Assembly: GCA_963931925.1 (NCBI GenBank)
Contig: OZ007582.1
Location: 27,577,014 to 27,641,013, forward strand
Length of the DNA: 64,000 bases
DNA from: Onchidella celtica
Lineage: Eukaryota; Mollusca; Gastropoda; Systellommatophora; Onchidiidae
Reading direction: 5' to 3'
Positions within the stretch are counted from its first letter, which is position 1. The number at the start of each line of letters is the position of its first letter. The translations under genes and the position numbers were made by a program. Shown here one piece after another: positions 31,561 through 42,427 of the stretch. The notes beneath the pieces are model-generated. The model saw only the letters and a program-made list of their open reading frames with translations, searched no databases and was not told the origin of the DNA.

Positions 31561-32513
31561 CTATCCAGGTTCCACCCCAGATATAGACATTTTCACATTT
31601 GAGTAAAATATGGATAGTGAACTACTCCGGTCACAGCCATCCACCCTAGCCCTCCCCTTACCCAAAAGTACATTGAAGGCAATTTGGAATGTAAAACATG
31701 TAGCATAAAAACACGACATACAATTTGTGTATCTATTTAAAAGTCCAATGGATTTTGCTGAAGTAACGAATTTTTTGATGTCGTAAAAACACCGTGACAT
31801 TCCTCTGTCAGCTCTCTGCAAAGAGATAGCTTTTCCCCTGTGTTATGGCAGTATCAGTTCAGAGCAGAATATGATTATTGTTTCTTCAATCGATTCTCCT
31901 GAGTGCCGTGCATAATTCTGTCTGGACTGGCTGTTTTTTTTTCTTAAGTAATCGTATTTCAGCGACACTTTTTGTCGTTGATCATTGACGATGAGTTTGC
32001 CCGCCTTCCTCTCTATTTTTTCTCTACCCCCATTCTCCCTGGCTCTCTGTCTCTGTGTGTCTCTCTTCCTCTCTGTGTGTGTCTCTCTCTGTCTCGCTCC
32101 CCTTACCCCCCCCCCTTTAAAAAAAAAATTCTTTCCTTCTCTCCAACTTCAGCGGATGTTCGTTTATTATACCGAGAGCACGATTTGTCTTTCCTTTTCC
32201 TTTAACTTTTATTGTATCATTTCTATATTATTATTTCTTATGTGAGGTTTTGCTACATACAACTTGTTCATTTTGCCACATTTGCTTCACGCCGTACTGC
32301 GACCCAGCGGATTTTGTGTTGTTGTTTTTTTATGTTGCCGAAGTGCCCAGGCAATGGAGACACTAAATACGTACATGTAGCTGAGTTACCAAGACGTTCT
32401 CTAAGCAATCCCAGCTTACATAGCGCTATCCAACAGTTGCAGGAGGATTCGGTCAGCAGCTAAATTTCCCATGCGTCTTTGGAAAGGCCAATCTTTTCAT
32501 GCTCGTCCAAACA

Positions 32514-32584
32514 CAGGGATTTTCAACTTGGGGTTTGCCAGAACATTTTGGGAATATCGCGATCCTTAATACAAGATGTCCGCA

Positions 32585-32619
<35 letters not shown>

Positions 32620-33150
32620 TCTGTCTGTCTGTCTGACTGTTTGTCCGTCTGTGTGTCTGCCTATCTGGCTGCCTGTCTGTCTGTATGCCCGTCTGCGTGC
32701 CTGTCTCAGTGTCTGTCTGTCTGGCTTTCTGCCTACCTGCCCGCCTGTGTGTCTGTTGCCTGTCGCTTTCTCTCTGTGAATCTCTTTCCCCCTCTCTCTT
32801 TCTCTCTTTCACCCTTTGTATCTCTCTCTCCCTATCTTTGTCTTTCTCTGTGATGTGTATGGATCCGTCTCCCCCCCCCCCTTTCCTCTTTCTTTCTTTA
32901 TGCGCTTGTGTTTTCTCTGTCTGTCTGTCTGCTTCCATCTCTCTTTTGCATATGTATCTTTCTGCCTTTCCATGTTTTTGGGCACGAGGGAGAGGGAGAG
33001 ATAAAGAAAGAGAGAGATAGCAAATTAGCATGGGAGTGAGCAACTGTAATTGTCTTTTGTTGTTTGTATGTTTTGTGTGTGTGGGGCTCCCAAATGATGA
33101 TCAGAACTCAGAATGGGGTCGCGAAACCGAAAAAGATTGAAACCCCCCTG
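32514..33150. mobile_element. hAT-like MITE with a large internal simple repeat
   Basis: The ends are cagggattttcaacttgggg and, inverted, caggggggtttcaatctttt. Flanks are tccaaaca before and ttccaaaa after, compatible with a decayed 8-bp duplication. The interior (32588-32960) is CT/TGTC simple sequence, which makes up more than half the element. Confidence 0.6.
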
Positions 33151-33708
33151 TTCCAAAACAATCGATTTCCTTCAGAAGGGATCCCTGGAACTGATTGTTG
33201 GTTAACATTTCCAACGAATTAACAGATCGAATTTTCTCTTGTTTACTTTCTCAAGTCTGTGGGCCAGACAGTGGAGTGTGATAGTGGAGACTCTGTTTTG
33301 TTGTTGTTGTTGGTTTTTGTAGATTTCTGTGTGAACTGAGCGCTCTGTAGTTCCTGTTTCAGATACATAGAGGTACATTATTTTCCCCCAGGCCCGTGCA
33401 CAGCTGGGAAAAGGCTCAAGCCAGATAGGAAATTTAATCCCCTCTTTCAAATTGCTCATTAAGTATTTTTATGAATCTTCTCTACGATACTGCCTCTTTT
33501 CAGTATCGAAATTCTTTACCCCCTCCCCCCCCTTCCTTTTGCCTCTGTGAGGAGCGGGTAGGTCCCCTCAACATCATAGGCCTCTGCCAGTTGGACCACG
33601 TATTTGAATCTCCGGTTCAGACGGTGAAGTAAGAATTATTTGAAGTTCTTTCTGTCTTGGCATCACGTTTTAAAATATTTTTAACTCTGCTACTGCTGAC
33701 CGTCGATT

Positions 33709-34215
33709 TATAATAATAATAATAATAATAAAGTTCATTTATATAGCGCATATCCAAAGATGCTCTATGCGCTTTACAAAACATGCAGAAACAGACAAAT
33801 CTCATTCCTAGCAACTGACAACACACACAAAGACACACACACACGCACAAACACTATCTCTCCCTCCTGTCTCTCTCTCTCTCTCTCCTTCACACACACG
33901 CACAAAACACCAATACATATCAGACTACACATCAAAGTGTTTTCTGAAGAGATAGGTTTTCACTTCAGATCTAAAAAGTGCCTCGCTTTCTATATTTCGA
34001 ATATTTGGTGGTAAGGAGTTCCATACAGCTGGTGCGCACACAGAAAACGCTCTCTCTCCAAATTTTTTTGTTTTAGCAAATTTAGATTCTAGTAGTTTTT
34101 TATCAGAAGATCTTAATGCTCTAGATGGTTTATACGGATGAATAAAGTTTATAAGATAAAGAGGAGCATTGTTGTACTGACATTTGTGGCATAACACTGC
34201 AATTTTTTTTTGCAA
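33709..34215 (-). pseudogene. CR1/L2-like LINE 3' end with (TTA)n tail
   Basis: The minus-strand frame (34215 to about 33925) reads IAVLCHKCQYNNAPLYLINF, FAKTKKFGERAFSVCAPAVW and NSLPPNIRNIESEALFRSEV, the standard end of CR1/L2-type RTs (WNSLPP.IR....F). The 3' part contains a gcgctatataaatgaac stem-like sequence and ends in an ATT-trinucleotide run (33709-33731 on plus). Upstream reading (34282-34440) is open but separated by stops and not clearly LINE. Heavily 5'-truncated and inactive. Confidence 0.8.
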
Positions 34216-34616
34216 CATTTTTTTTTGTTTTGTTACCTCTGTGCTGCAAGAGCCAAGGTTTTTCAAAAACAAATTTACACATTATTGGACCTTTCGAGAT
34301 AAATTATACATGCTTGAAATATCTAATCGGAAAAAATGATCACTTGCAGCTAAGAAACCGTTCAAAGAGTACAATTCCTTCTTGGCAGCTGTACGGTTAA
34401 TGTATTTCAGTTTTTTTTTGTTGTTGTTGTTTCTAAACTCAGGTTGCGACTTTTCTCCGCCGGAGAACATGACACGTGTTTCCGACATATTTCAGGGTAC
34501 AGACAGCGTATGTCTGGAAGGGATGAATAAATTACCTCCCTGGTCAGTAATGACTGTCTTGTTGTTGCCAAATGTATGAATATTATGTTGTTGTTGTTGT
34601 TGTTTTCACTTTGCAG

Positions 34617-34676
34617 ATATACAAGTGTGGCATGTCCAGCTTCCTGCCCAACCGCGCTTTAGTCTCATGGCCAAAG
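34617..34676 (+). CDS. Candidate 60-bp internal exon
   Basis: Between tttcactttgcag and gtatag the frame IYKCGMSSFLPNRALVSWPK is open and is exactly 20 codons. The flanking bases fit splice consensus, with a T-rich tract upstream. There is no homology I can name, and the donor is mediocre. Low confidence. Confidence 0.25.
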
Positions 34677-35044
34677 GTATAGATACAATAGGATGAGACA
34701 GCTAGCGCATTTAGCGTGATTTGGCACCTCTACTTCGCGGCGAATGCGCGGAAGTCATGAACAATGCCATATTTCACAAAGCCAGTATAGGGAAAATATT
34801 GAATTTTATCAATTGCTTACTGTTCAGCTATTGCTGTAGGCGTTGATTGAAATCACTTATTTTATAACTGTAATTTCAATCGCCGTAGGAAAACTGACAT
34901 TTTTGTGTTTTTAGTCGCAGGAGCACTTTTACAAATCGGAATCATAAATTTATTTTATCATTACATCAAGCATTCTCTTCATGCAGTGCTCCATGGGTGC
35001 ACGATTTTTTAAGAAAAAGGGAATGTCTCATCTTATTTTGTATA

Positions 35045-35391
35045 CTTCTTTAATCCCATTTGGGAAACTTGCCTTAGTGTCATTGTAGCCCAGTTACACT
35101 GGAGCAGACACTGCAGCGCCGGTCGGCGGTATTTTTAGGGGTGATGGGGATGTTCGGCCTGTTCTTCTCGATTTCCAAATGCCAAGGTAGCTTTAACGTG
35201 AGTAATGTGTACACCGGTCCTCCGGGTTTTTGTTCTTGTCCGAGAAGACTAGATTCTCGATCCAACCAACCATAGGATAAGGGACAGGAATTTTCCCGCA
35301 CAATTCTAACATGCCCGCACCGACCGGGATTTGAATCCGGTACCGCCGGCATAGCAGGCGAGCACCTTGCCTCTAGACCACGTGTCCCCAA
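35045..35391 (-). mobile_element. tRNA-headed SINE, copy 2 (near full length)
   Basis: The minus strand from 35391 has gtggtctagaggcaaggtgc, then a GGATTCAAATCC B box, body, and a long 3' domain (cgccggcgctgcagtgtctg, ctccagtgtaactgggctac, aatgacactaaggcaagttt) ending near tcccaaatgggattaaagaa. The 3' domain is shared with copies 1 and 7, so the whole element is about 350 bp. It sits head to head with the LINE fragment starting at 35393. Confidence 0.82.
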
Positions 35392-35392
35392 C

Positions 35393-35885
35393 TATATCTA
35401 GTGTCTTTGGTATGGCTAAGGCAGACACTCTGGCAAAAAATGGCGCAAACTTCCCTCAAGTCAGAGAAAACATAACATTCTCAGAAGCCAAAACTCACAT
35501 TAAGGCAGCCTTGAAATCCAAGTGGAAACAAAGTGATCCAAGCCATGTAACAGACGATGCGATACACTTGCTCAGCAGAAAGAAGCAAACTATCATTTTT
35601 AGGCTGAGAACTGGACATAACAGACTCCGGCAGCATCTTTACAAAAAATTCAGGTTTGGAGAAACTGAGACATGCCCATGCGGAAATTGCCCAGGGAATG
35701 CGGAACATGTCCTCCAACAATGCCCCCTATATAGACAACAGAGGGAAAACAATTGGCCCCGAGGTGCGGCACTACACACTAAGCTATATGGGACAGCAGG
35801 GAATCTCAGGAGCACAGCATCCTTCATAAAGGCTACCGGCCTCCCGATATAAAAAGTCTGACACGAAGAACGCAGAAGAAGAAGC
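35393..35885 (+). pseudogene. I/Nimb-like LINE C-terminal fragment (end of RNase H plus zinc knuckle)
   Basis: An open frame to the stop at 35850-35852 begins with AKADTLAKNGA, the typical end of a LINE RNase H domain. It continues with RLRTGHNRLRQHLYKKF, CPCG...NAEHVLQQCP (zinc-knuckle-like) and the terminus SFIKATGLPI. A (GAA)n-rich 3' tail (35868-35882) follows. This layout belongs to I/Jockey-group elements that carry RNase H. The 5' end abuts the 5' end of a minus-strand SINE at 35391. The rest of the element is absent. Confidence 0.82.
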
Positions 35886-36599
35886 TAAGCGTTTGTAGTG
35901 AGTCCCAGTTGTACTGTCGAGGTCCGTTTCTGTGGTGTCAGACGTGATGTTTTCGATTAGTATGGTCTTCGCTAGAATTGCCAGCATTTTTAGGTCCCCG
36001 GGCTTTCTGTGTTTGCGTGTCGTGAGTGGACATCTGGACATTGGGTTTTATCGTTGTGGCCACTTTCAGAGCAGTTAAAGCGTCCAATTTCGGGCTCTCA
36101 GGAATGTTGGTCCACTTTGCTCACACAGCGACTGCATGCGAAGATGGAACATTCGAGAAGCTTGGTTGCCCTGGTGAGCGCTACTCTTAAATATCAGTTT
36201 CCCTTTCCAATCCCTCTCCATCACGTGAGTGTGTTTGGGGGGTGGGGGGGGGGGGTTACATCTGAGTTTTGTGTGCCTCCTCCACCGTCTCGTCCCGTCC
36301 ATCCACCCTGGCCTCTCTGTTTCACTGTCTGTTATTTTTCCATTCCATCCGTGGTTTATTGTACTGTAGAACGAAAGTGCCACTCCCAAATCCACTGCCA
36401 GCTCCTGTTACAAAATTTACTACGTACATGCCATGTTCGATACGCCGAGAATTAACTCAGTTTGACAGAAACGCGTGCGCGAGCTAATTAAAATGACGTC
36501 AATGTCTGCGTGGAGACCCTCATCTCCCCCACCCAAACCATCCACGGTATAGGCTAAAAGGCCAAGTCTAGACATGTAGCCCCCCCCCCCTATTAGCTG

Positions 36600-36745
36600 A
36601 TTTTTGATTGGCCAGCTAATTGGACGGTGATGTCACGACATTGAGTTTTATTGAGATCCAACGGGGTGGCTGATGCGCGAGGTTTCATTGAAACTCAGTG
36701 TTGTGACGTCATCATTCAACCATTTGGCCGATCGACGCCGGACCG
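36600..36745. mobile_element. Family-B palindromic MITE, copy 2
   Basis: attggccagctaattggacg, then gtgatgtcacgacattgagt on the left; its inverse on the right is atcggccaaatggttgaatg, then atgacgtcacaacactgagt. The centre is tggctgatgcgcgaggtttc. Confidence 0.78.
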
Positions 36746-36902
36746 AGTGGCCAAGTTGTTGCCTAATTGAAAAGCATGAAAAGGATTAAAAAATATTTAT
36801 GGAAATAAAATATAAGTTCCTTATTTGGCAGTCGAATCTCCTCTTTTTATTTCAAGTTTTGGCCTCAAAATGTTGTCTTCCAGTTCCATGTTCCCTCTTG
36901 CC

Positions 36903-37483
36903 CTAGGGCCGGATTGTGATTTTGTAGGCCCCTGGGCTACAGATTCTGTGAGGCCTTCAGTGGTAATTAATAAAAGCACGGATTTGGGATTCTGGAGATC
37001 GGTTTATTCAACTTCTAAAATATAATGTCAACTTCACCCCCCCCCCCCACACACACACACCTTTAGATGGATGCAATTGTAACGCAACCAAAAGAGAAGA
37101 GCTGTTGTGATTTTTTCGAAACTGAAATAAGTTTTTGAAATATTACGTAACATTTATTCGTCAAGGTTTATCAGCATTAAAATTCAAACATTCGTTTTGT
37201 GTCATTTCTTGGTAACGGTCGGTAAAGTGTAAATCGTTGAGAACATCATTTTCAGTTGCTATGACAGCTAGTCTGCTAAGTCGCCATTGTGTCATTGTTG
37301 ACCTGAGTACATTTAACTATGCTTAAAGGCCGGAGAAACTATTTGTTTCAAGGAGAACGATGTGCAGTAAAAAAATTAAAATAAGGTTTTGATATTCATA
37401 ATTTCGTTTAGTCTTTGGAGGCCCTCAGCTGGTGGAGGCCTCTGGGCTGCAGCCCATAAAGCCCTTGCCTCAATCCGGCACTG
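36903..37483. mobile_element. hAT-like element, long inverted ends
   Basis: The left is agggccggattgtgattttg, then taggcccctgggctac. The inverted right is cagtgccggattgaggcaag, then ggctttatgggctgcagccc. Flanks cctcttgc (36894-36901) and cctcttgg (37484-37491) match in 7 of 8. No transposase frame remains. Confidence 0.7.
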
Positions 37484-37890
37484 CCTCTTGGAAGTTTTAA
37501 TTGGCCAATGTTTGCCACTATTGGTCACGGAGTGGCAACATTTAATCTTGTTGGACACGACTGGATTCCTGTGAGTTCTACAAGGAAAGCCCAGTCACGA
37601 AAGTACATCAGTACTGATTGAAAGTACATCAAGACAAAACCAGATTTCAGTCATTTTTTTTGCTCATTCGGGAGCAGTAGTATAATATGTGGGGAAGTCA
37701 AAGAGTGATGCAATTTGTTTCATTGCTAGAATAGAAATGTGCACAATAACAAGTATCATGCCTCAAATTGAAGCCATACATGAGAGGATCAGATCCATAC
37801 TTCTCAACATACTCTCCACCTCTCTCGATAGCCACTGTCCACCTTCTAGTAAGGCCACGTATGCCAGCTTCGTACTATAGCGAAACAAAC

Positions 37891-38148
37891 AGGGAACGGG
37901 ATTTAATGACATAGTTAATATATCTAAATTTACCGATGACGTCATGGGACATCCGAACTGTTCAACGAGGTGTTTAAGCACAGTTATTATCCACTTTGTA
38001 AGGGCGATTCGAGGCACAAAGATCAACTGCACATGAAAAGTGTGTACAAAGTCCATAGCTGTGCTTAACCGCCGCGTTGAACAGTTCAAATGTCCAATGA
38101 CGTAAATCTAAATTATTATAGTAATTGTGTCATTCAATCCCGTTCCCT
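37891..38148. mobile_element. Foldback element F4
   Basis: Arms are ~90 bp (37891-37984 and 38059-38148): agggaacgggatttaatgac and, inverted, agggaacgggattgaatgac; further in, gacatccgaactgttcaacg and gacatttgaactgttcaacg; ending in ttaagcacag on both. The loop is ~74 bp. Non-coding despite a 108-codon minus-strand open frame. Confidence 0.88.
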
Positions 38149-38228
38149 ACACATGTAGAAGATCGTGTTTTCATCTGCAATTCGCCCCAACAACCTACCC
38201 TAGCTAGATCTGTGTCATTTGTCATTAA

Positions 38229-38466
38229 CCCTTAGAAGGCGATAGGGCCGATTTCGGCCCAATTATTTTACAGTGAAAAAGACGATGGGGCCTGGTGTCA
38301 TGGTCTTGTAACCCATCGGAATGCTTATTTCATAAAATCTATGGATGGATCTGTACAATCATATCGGTGGCGGATTTTCCTGCTGCCGTAAACATATTAT
38401 TATTTTCTGTCCTGTCAAGCCCTGTCTTAGATGGATAACATCCATAATACCCCCGTCTCCACAGGG
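38229..38466. mobile_element. Possible piggyBac-type MITE
   Basis: 238 bp between TTAA at 38225-38228 and TTAA at 38467-38470. The ends are cccttagaagg and, inverted, ccctgtggaga; only the first four bases clearly match. The size is close to the element at 25168, but the sequence is unrelated. Probable rather than certain. Confidence 0.55.
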
Positions 38467-38792
38467 TTAAGGTTCCATGCCATTTTACTTCATGTGTTAC
38501 GTCTGTTGCGTAACGAGTTCTGACAGGTTCATGTAATCATCCATACGATGCGTTTATCATGTATGTCTCTTAGACGCTATGTGACAAATGAATTTCCCTC
38601 TTGGGGTGGTAAATGGATGTCATGTCAAGACAAGGAAGTTATAATATTCTGTCGGTTGCAAAACAAACTGAAGCAGCCAATAAAGGCAAACACGGAAGGG
38701 AAATTTCCCGGGGTTTTTTAGCTCTTTATTTTAGGAGGTTCGGGCTGCTCTTGGCGTTTTCACCTGACTTTTCTTGTTGTTGTTTCTGTGTG

Positions 38793-39115
38793 TTTTTGTG
38801 GTAGGGATTAGTTTTTGTGGTAGGGATTAGTTTTTGTGGTAGGGATTAGTTTTTGTGGTAGGGATTAGTTTTTGTGGTAGGGATTAGTTTTTGTGGTAGG
38901 GATTAGTTTTTGTGGTAGGGATTAGTTTTTGTGGTAGGGATTAGTTTTTGTGGTAGGGATTAGTTTTTGTGGTAGGGATTAGTTTTTGTGGTAGGGATTA
39001 GTTTTTGTGGTAGGGATTAGTTTTTGTGGTAGGGATTAGTTTTTGTGGTAGGGATTAGTTTTTGTGGTAGGGATTAGTTTTTGTGGTAGGGATTAGTTTT
39101 TGTGGTAGGGATTAG
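38793..39115 (-). repeat. Perfect 19-bp tandem repeat, 17 copies
   Basis: The unit on plus is tttttgtggtagggattag. The array is 323 bp, exactly 17 x 19, with no mismatch that I can see. The unit equals the 3' terminus (ctaatccctaccacaaaaa on minus) of the SINE copy 3 that adjoins it at 39116. Confidence 0.95.
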
Positions 39116-39366
39116 GTTGTTGTCTATTTAATTTTGCCGGGACAGCCGTCCTTGATAGGCCTGCTCTCCTCGATTTCCAACTGCCCTCCGAGTTTTCTGT
39201 CCGTATCCGAGAAGACTAGATGTTCGATCCTACCTGCCATAGTATCAGGGGCAGGAATCCCCCCCCCCCCCCCCCCAAATCCCAACATGCCATTACCGAC
39301 CGCGAGTCGAACCCGGTACCTTCGGCATGAGAGGCGTGCACCTTGCCTCTAGACCAACGTGCCCCA
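39116..39366 (-). mobile_element. tRNA-headed SINE, copy 3, tail expanded into a satellite
   Basis: The minus strand from 39366 has ggggcacgttggtctagagg, GGTTCGACTCG B box, a (G)17-18 run, then the ctcggagggcagttggaaat and cgaggagagcagg body. It ends at the ctaatccctaccacaaaaa motif, which is then repeated 17 times (38793-39115). Confidence 0.85.
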
Positions 39367-40084
39367 AAGTTGAAGAGAACACCAGAGATGATTTAATATT
39401 ATTATTTTTTTTTTGTATATCGAGGACCATAGGGGAAACTGTCGTAACTCGACTGCTTTTCACAAATTGAGATATTTGGCATGCTTATAGCCACTGGCAG
39501 ACCGCAGATTGTGTGATAAGTTGATGGTTAAATTCTGTAAACAAAGTCTTAAATAATTTTTTATTTTTTTTGTGGTAACTTTTAAGTCTGAGGAAGAAAG
39601 TTATTCCGTTTTTTTTTTTGTGGTATTCTTGAAAAATTAGTAAAAATGGAGTTACGATGGTCTGCCACGCGGCCCTCGATATGTAAACTTCGAGCGAAGA
39701 TAATGCAGAATAAGGAAAATGTTTACATTTTAATCAGTAGGAATAAATTGGAAAGAAAAAAAAATGCGTCCGTGGGCGGAGGAAACGTTTTTTTTTAATT
39801 TTCCATTTCACAAACCCGTATTGGCAGACAAAGAGGTTTTGAGAAATCCTACGTGTCCAAGAATCTGTTTTTGCAGTGATTAGATATATTAGAGGAATTT
39901 TTGTTGGTGTAGGGTTCGCTATTATTACAGTTGTTTGAGCGAGTGTTGATGTCCGCCATACTTTGATGGGGTCAAGAGCAAGAAAAAAGCACGAGCGCGG
40001 GCACACACACACACACAGTCAAGAGAGAGAGAAGGAGAGAGAAGGAGAGAGGGGGAGAGCGTAAGGAACTAGAGAAAGAGAGAG

Positions 40085-40440
40085 ACTAGAGGGATAGAGA
40101 GGCCAGAGAGAAGGAGAGAGAGAGACTAGAGGGATAGAGAGGCAAGAGAGAAGGAGAGAGAGAGAGACCAGAGGGATAGAGAGGCAAGAGAGAAGGAGAG
40201 AGAGAGACCAGAGGGATAGAGATGCAAGAGAGAAGGAGAGAGAGAGACCAGAGGGATAGAGAGGCAAGAGAGAAGGAGAGAGAGAGACCAGAGGGATAGA
40301 GAGGCAAGAGAGAAGGAAAGAGAGAGAGACCAGAGGGATAGAGAGGCAAGAGAGAAGGAGAGAGAGAGAGACCAGAGGGATAGAGAGGCAAGAGAGAAGG
40401 AGAGAGAGAGAGACCAGAGGGATAGAGAGGCAAGAGAGAG
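40085..40440 (-). repeat. GA-rich minisatellite, 40-42-bp unit, nine copies
   Basis: The unit is accagagggatagagaggca, then agagagaaggagagagagag. Starts are at about 40085, 40125, 40167, 40207, 40247, 40287, 40329, 40371 and 40413; units differ by whole GA steps. The long Ser/Leu/Pro open frames on the opposite strand are artefacts of this repeat. Confidence 0.9.
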
Positions 40441-40699
40441 TAGGAAACAGAGAGAGAGAGAGAGACGAAGAGAGGAAGAGGGAAAAAGAGAGGGGGAGAG
40501 ATGTTATCATCTTGGTTCTGAGAAATTAACGGTTATAAATCTTTCTTTCTCTAATTTCTCTTTCTCCCTCATTACGTGTCACGTCTCGGGTGTCGTATTC
40601 TCACCCCTTCTACTAATTTCATTTTAACTATGTCTTTCTCTTATTCTCGTGTGTTTGGCTTCTCACCTTTCCCCGTCTCTCTCCTCCCATGCCAACACT

Positions 40700-40998
40700 C
40701 TTATTTTTTTCCCCTTGTATTCTCTCTCTCTCTCCCGTCTTGTCTGTCTGCCTATGTCTTTCTCCCTCGCCTCCTCTCTCTCTCTGTCTCTCTCCCTGTG
40801 TGTGTGTGTGTCTCTCTCTCTCTCAATGTCTCTCTCTCTCTCTCTATGTCTCTCTCTCTCTCTGTCTCTCTCTCTCTGTCTCTCTCTGGTGTTTCTCTGT
40901 CTACCTCTGTCAGTCCGTTTATCTCTCGGTGTCTCTGTCTCTCTCAGTCTCTGTCTCTTTCGCTGTCTCTGTCTCTCTCGTTCACTGTTTTTCTGTGC
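40700..40998 (+). repeat. CT/TGTC-rich low-complexity tract
   Basis: Runs of CTCTCTGT with short (TG)n and a C-run at 40999-41010. It is the opposite purine/pyrimidine polarity to the GA tract 300 bp upstream (40021-40500), so the two could pair. Confidence 0.9.
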
Positions 40999-42137
40999 CC
41001 CCCCCCCCCCCGGGCACCAACTACAAGGTCTAATTCCACAATTTACTGTGTTTGACTCAACTGTCCTCAACATTTCCTCCCTCCCACCTCTCCAGCCTGT
41101 AGTATACCATGGGCATCATCCCATCCTGCTGTTTCATGTTACACTTCAGTGCGGGCGACGATTTTGGCCCTTTCTGCACTCGAAATGCCAACATGGAGCC
41201 GGCTGAAACGGTGGATAGAAAGACCAGTCGAAATTGGGGCGGTGGGAATGAGAAAAACACGACGTTTGACACACACACTGTGCTCACTATAGATATGATG
41301 GTCCGCGCAGGGCCAGGGGTTCTGATGCCCTTGATGCAACGCAGGATGGTGAACTTTAGACAACACTGAGGTTATGAGAAGTATCGACTTTGTCTGTTTA
41401 GGATTGTAGCATATAAAATACTAAGCCGCTTAAGTCTTGCAACAAACTTTCAACGGCTGTAACTTATGAACGGCTGAGGTTAATTCAAAATTTTTTTTTA
41501 ATGAAGTATAAATATTGTTCCGGCGAAATAAAAATCTGTTATTTTTCTAATGACTTGATGTCAAGTGATGTCCAATCAAACAACAAGATCCAGAACCGCA
41601 CTGTATTCATAATGGTTTTAGCCTGTTGTGTCAAGCGTTTTGACCATTTCTGTCTTGCTTGAAATGCTCATTTAGATCTGGTTCATTTTGGGGGATCGAC
41701 AGAGCTTGAATTAAAGACGACAAGGCTTTTTATTTCATTTAGTGTTACCCCCAGCAGTCCGACAGTTGCAGATACATAATTATACATATACATTTGTTGC
41801 ATGACTTACGCGGCCTAGTGTAGATATTCTATTCTATTCACCCGTTTTGTCGGTCTGTCTGTGTGCGATGTCTACTGTTTTTCTTTTCGTCTTCATTGGT
41901 CACCGCCGTCTCATTCGCACAGGGGCTAAATATTACACCTTATGTTAATTACTCCACCTTTCCCCCCTTCAAGGGGCCGAGCTAGCTTCCAAAGTTGGGG
42001 AGGCTGGGGAACGTAGAGCCCCCCCCCCCCCAAAAAAAAAGACAACCTCAGCGTTTATCAGTTAATCTGTCTCTCCTCCATCTTTCTTCTCTTTTCCTCC
42101 TTCCAGACTTACCTCATCTCTCTGTCTCCCTGCTCGT

Positions 42138-42171
<34 letters not shown>

Positions 42172-42217
42172 GAAGCATTCACGCTCTCGCCCTATTACAT
42201 TCCCTATGTTTATCTTA

Positions 42218-42330
42218 ATAATAATAATAATAATAAATAGAATTTCTATAGCGCATTTCTAATAAAATTATTACTCAATGCGCTGTACATTGCATCAATA
42301 ATTCATGCATACACTTTCCAAATCTCATAC
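42218..42330 (-). mobile_element. 3' tail of a CR1/L2-like LINE or dependent SINE
   Basis: The plus strand shows (AAT)n at 42218-42238, then a tctatagcgcatttctaat segment and a caatgcgctgtaca segment. This is the same layout as the tail at 33709-33780 (ATT run, tatagcgcat, atgcgctttaca). No coding part is retained. Confidence 0.55.
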
Positions 42331-42389
42331 TAAAACACGCACTCTCATCCATACACACTCTCAGTTTCACATCTTCTCCACCTTCACTT

Positions 42390-42427
<38 letters not shown>

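Noticed and set aside
31049-31606. 185-codon plus-strand frame rich in Ser/Pro/Leu
   Set aside because: Polypyrimidine tract; opposite strand is open as well, as expected from composition.
37763-38089. 108-codon minus-strand frame
   Set aside because: Lies in the arms and loop of foldback F4; no protein motif.
38793-39115. CRISPR-like array
   Set aside because: Units are directly adjacent with no spacers, in a eukaryotic genome, and derive from a SINE tail. The 40-bp array at 60481 is rejected for the same reason.
40019-40510. 163-codon repetitive frame with LYPSGLSLSPSLLP units
   Set aside because: Generated by the 40-42-bp GA minisatellite. Unit lengths that are not multiples of three (40) would break a selected protein repeat.
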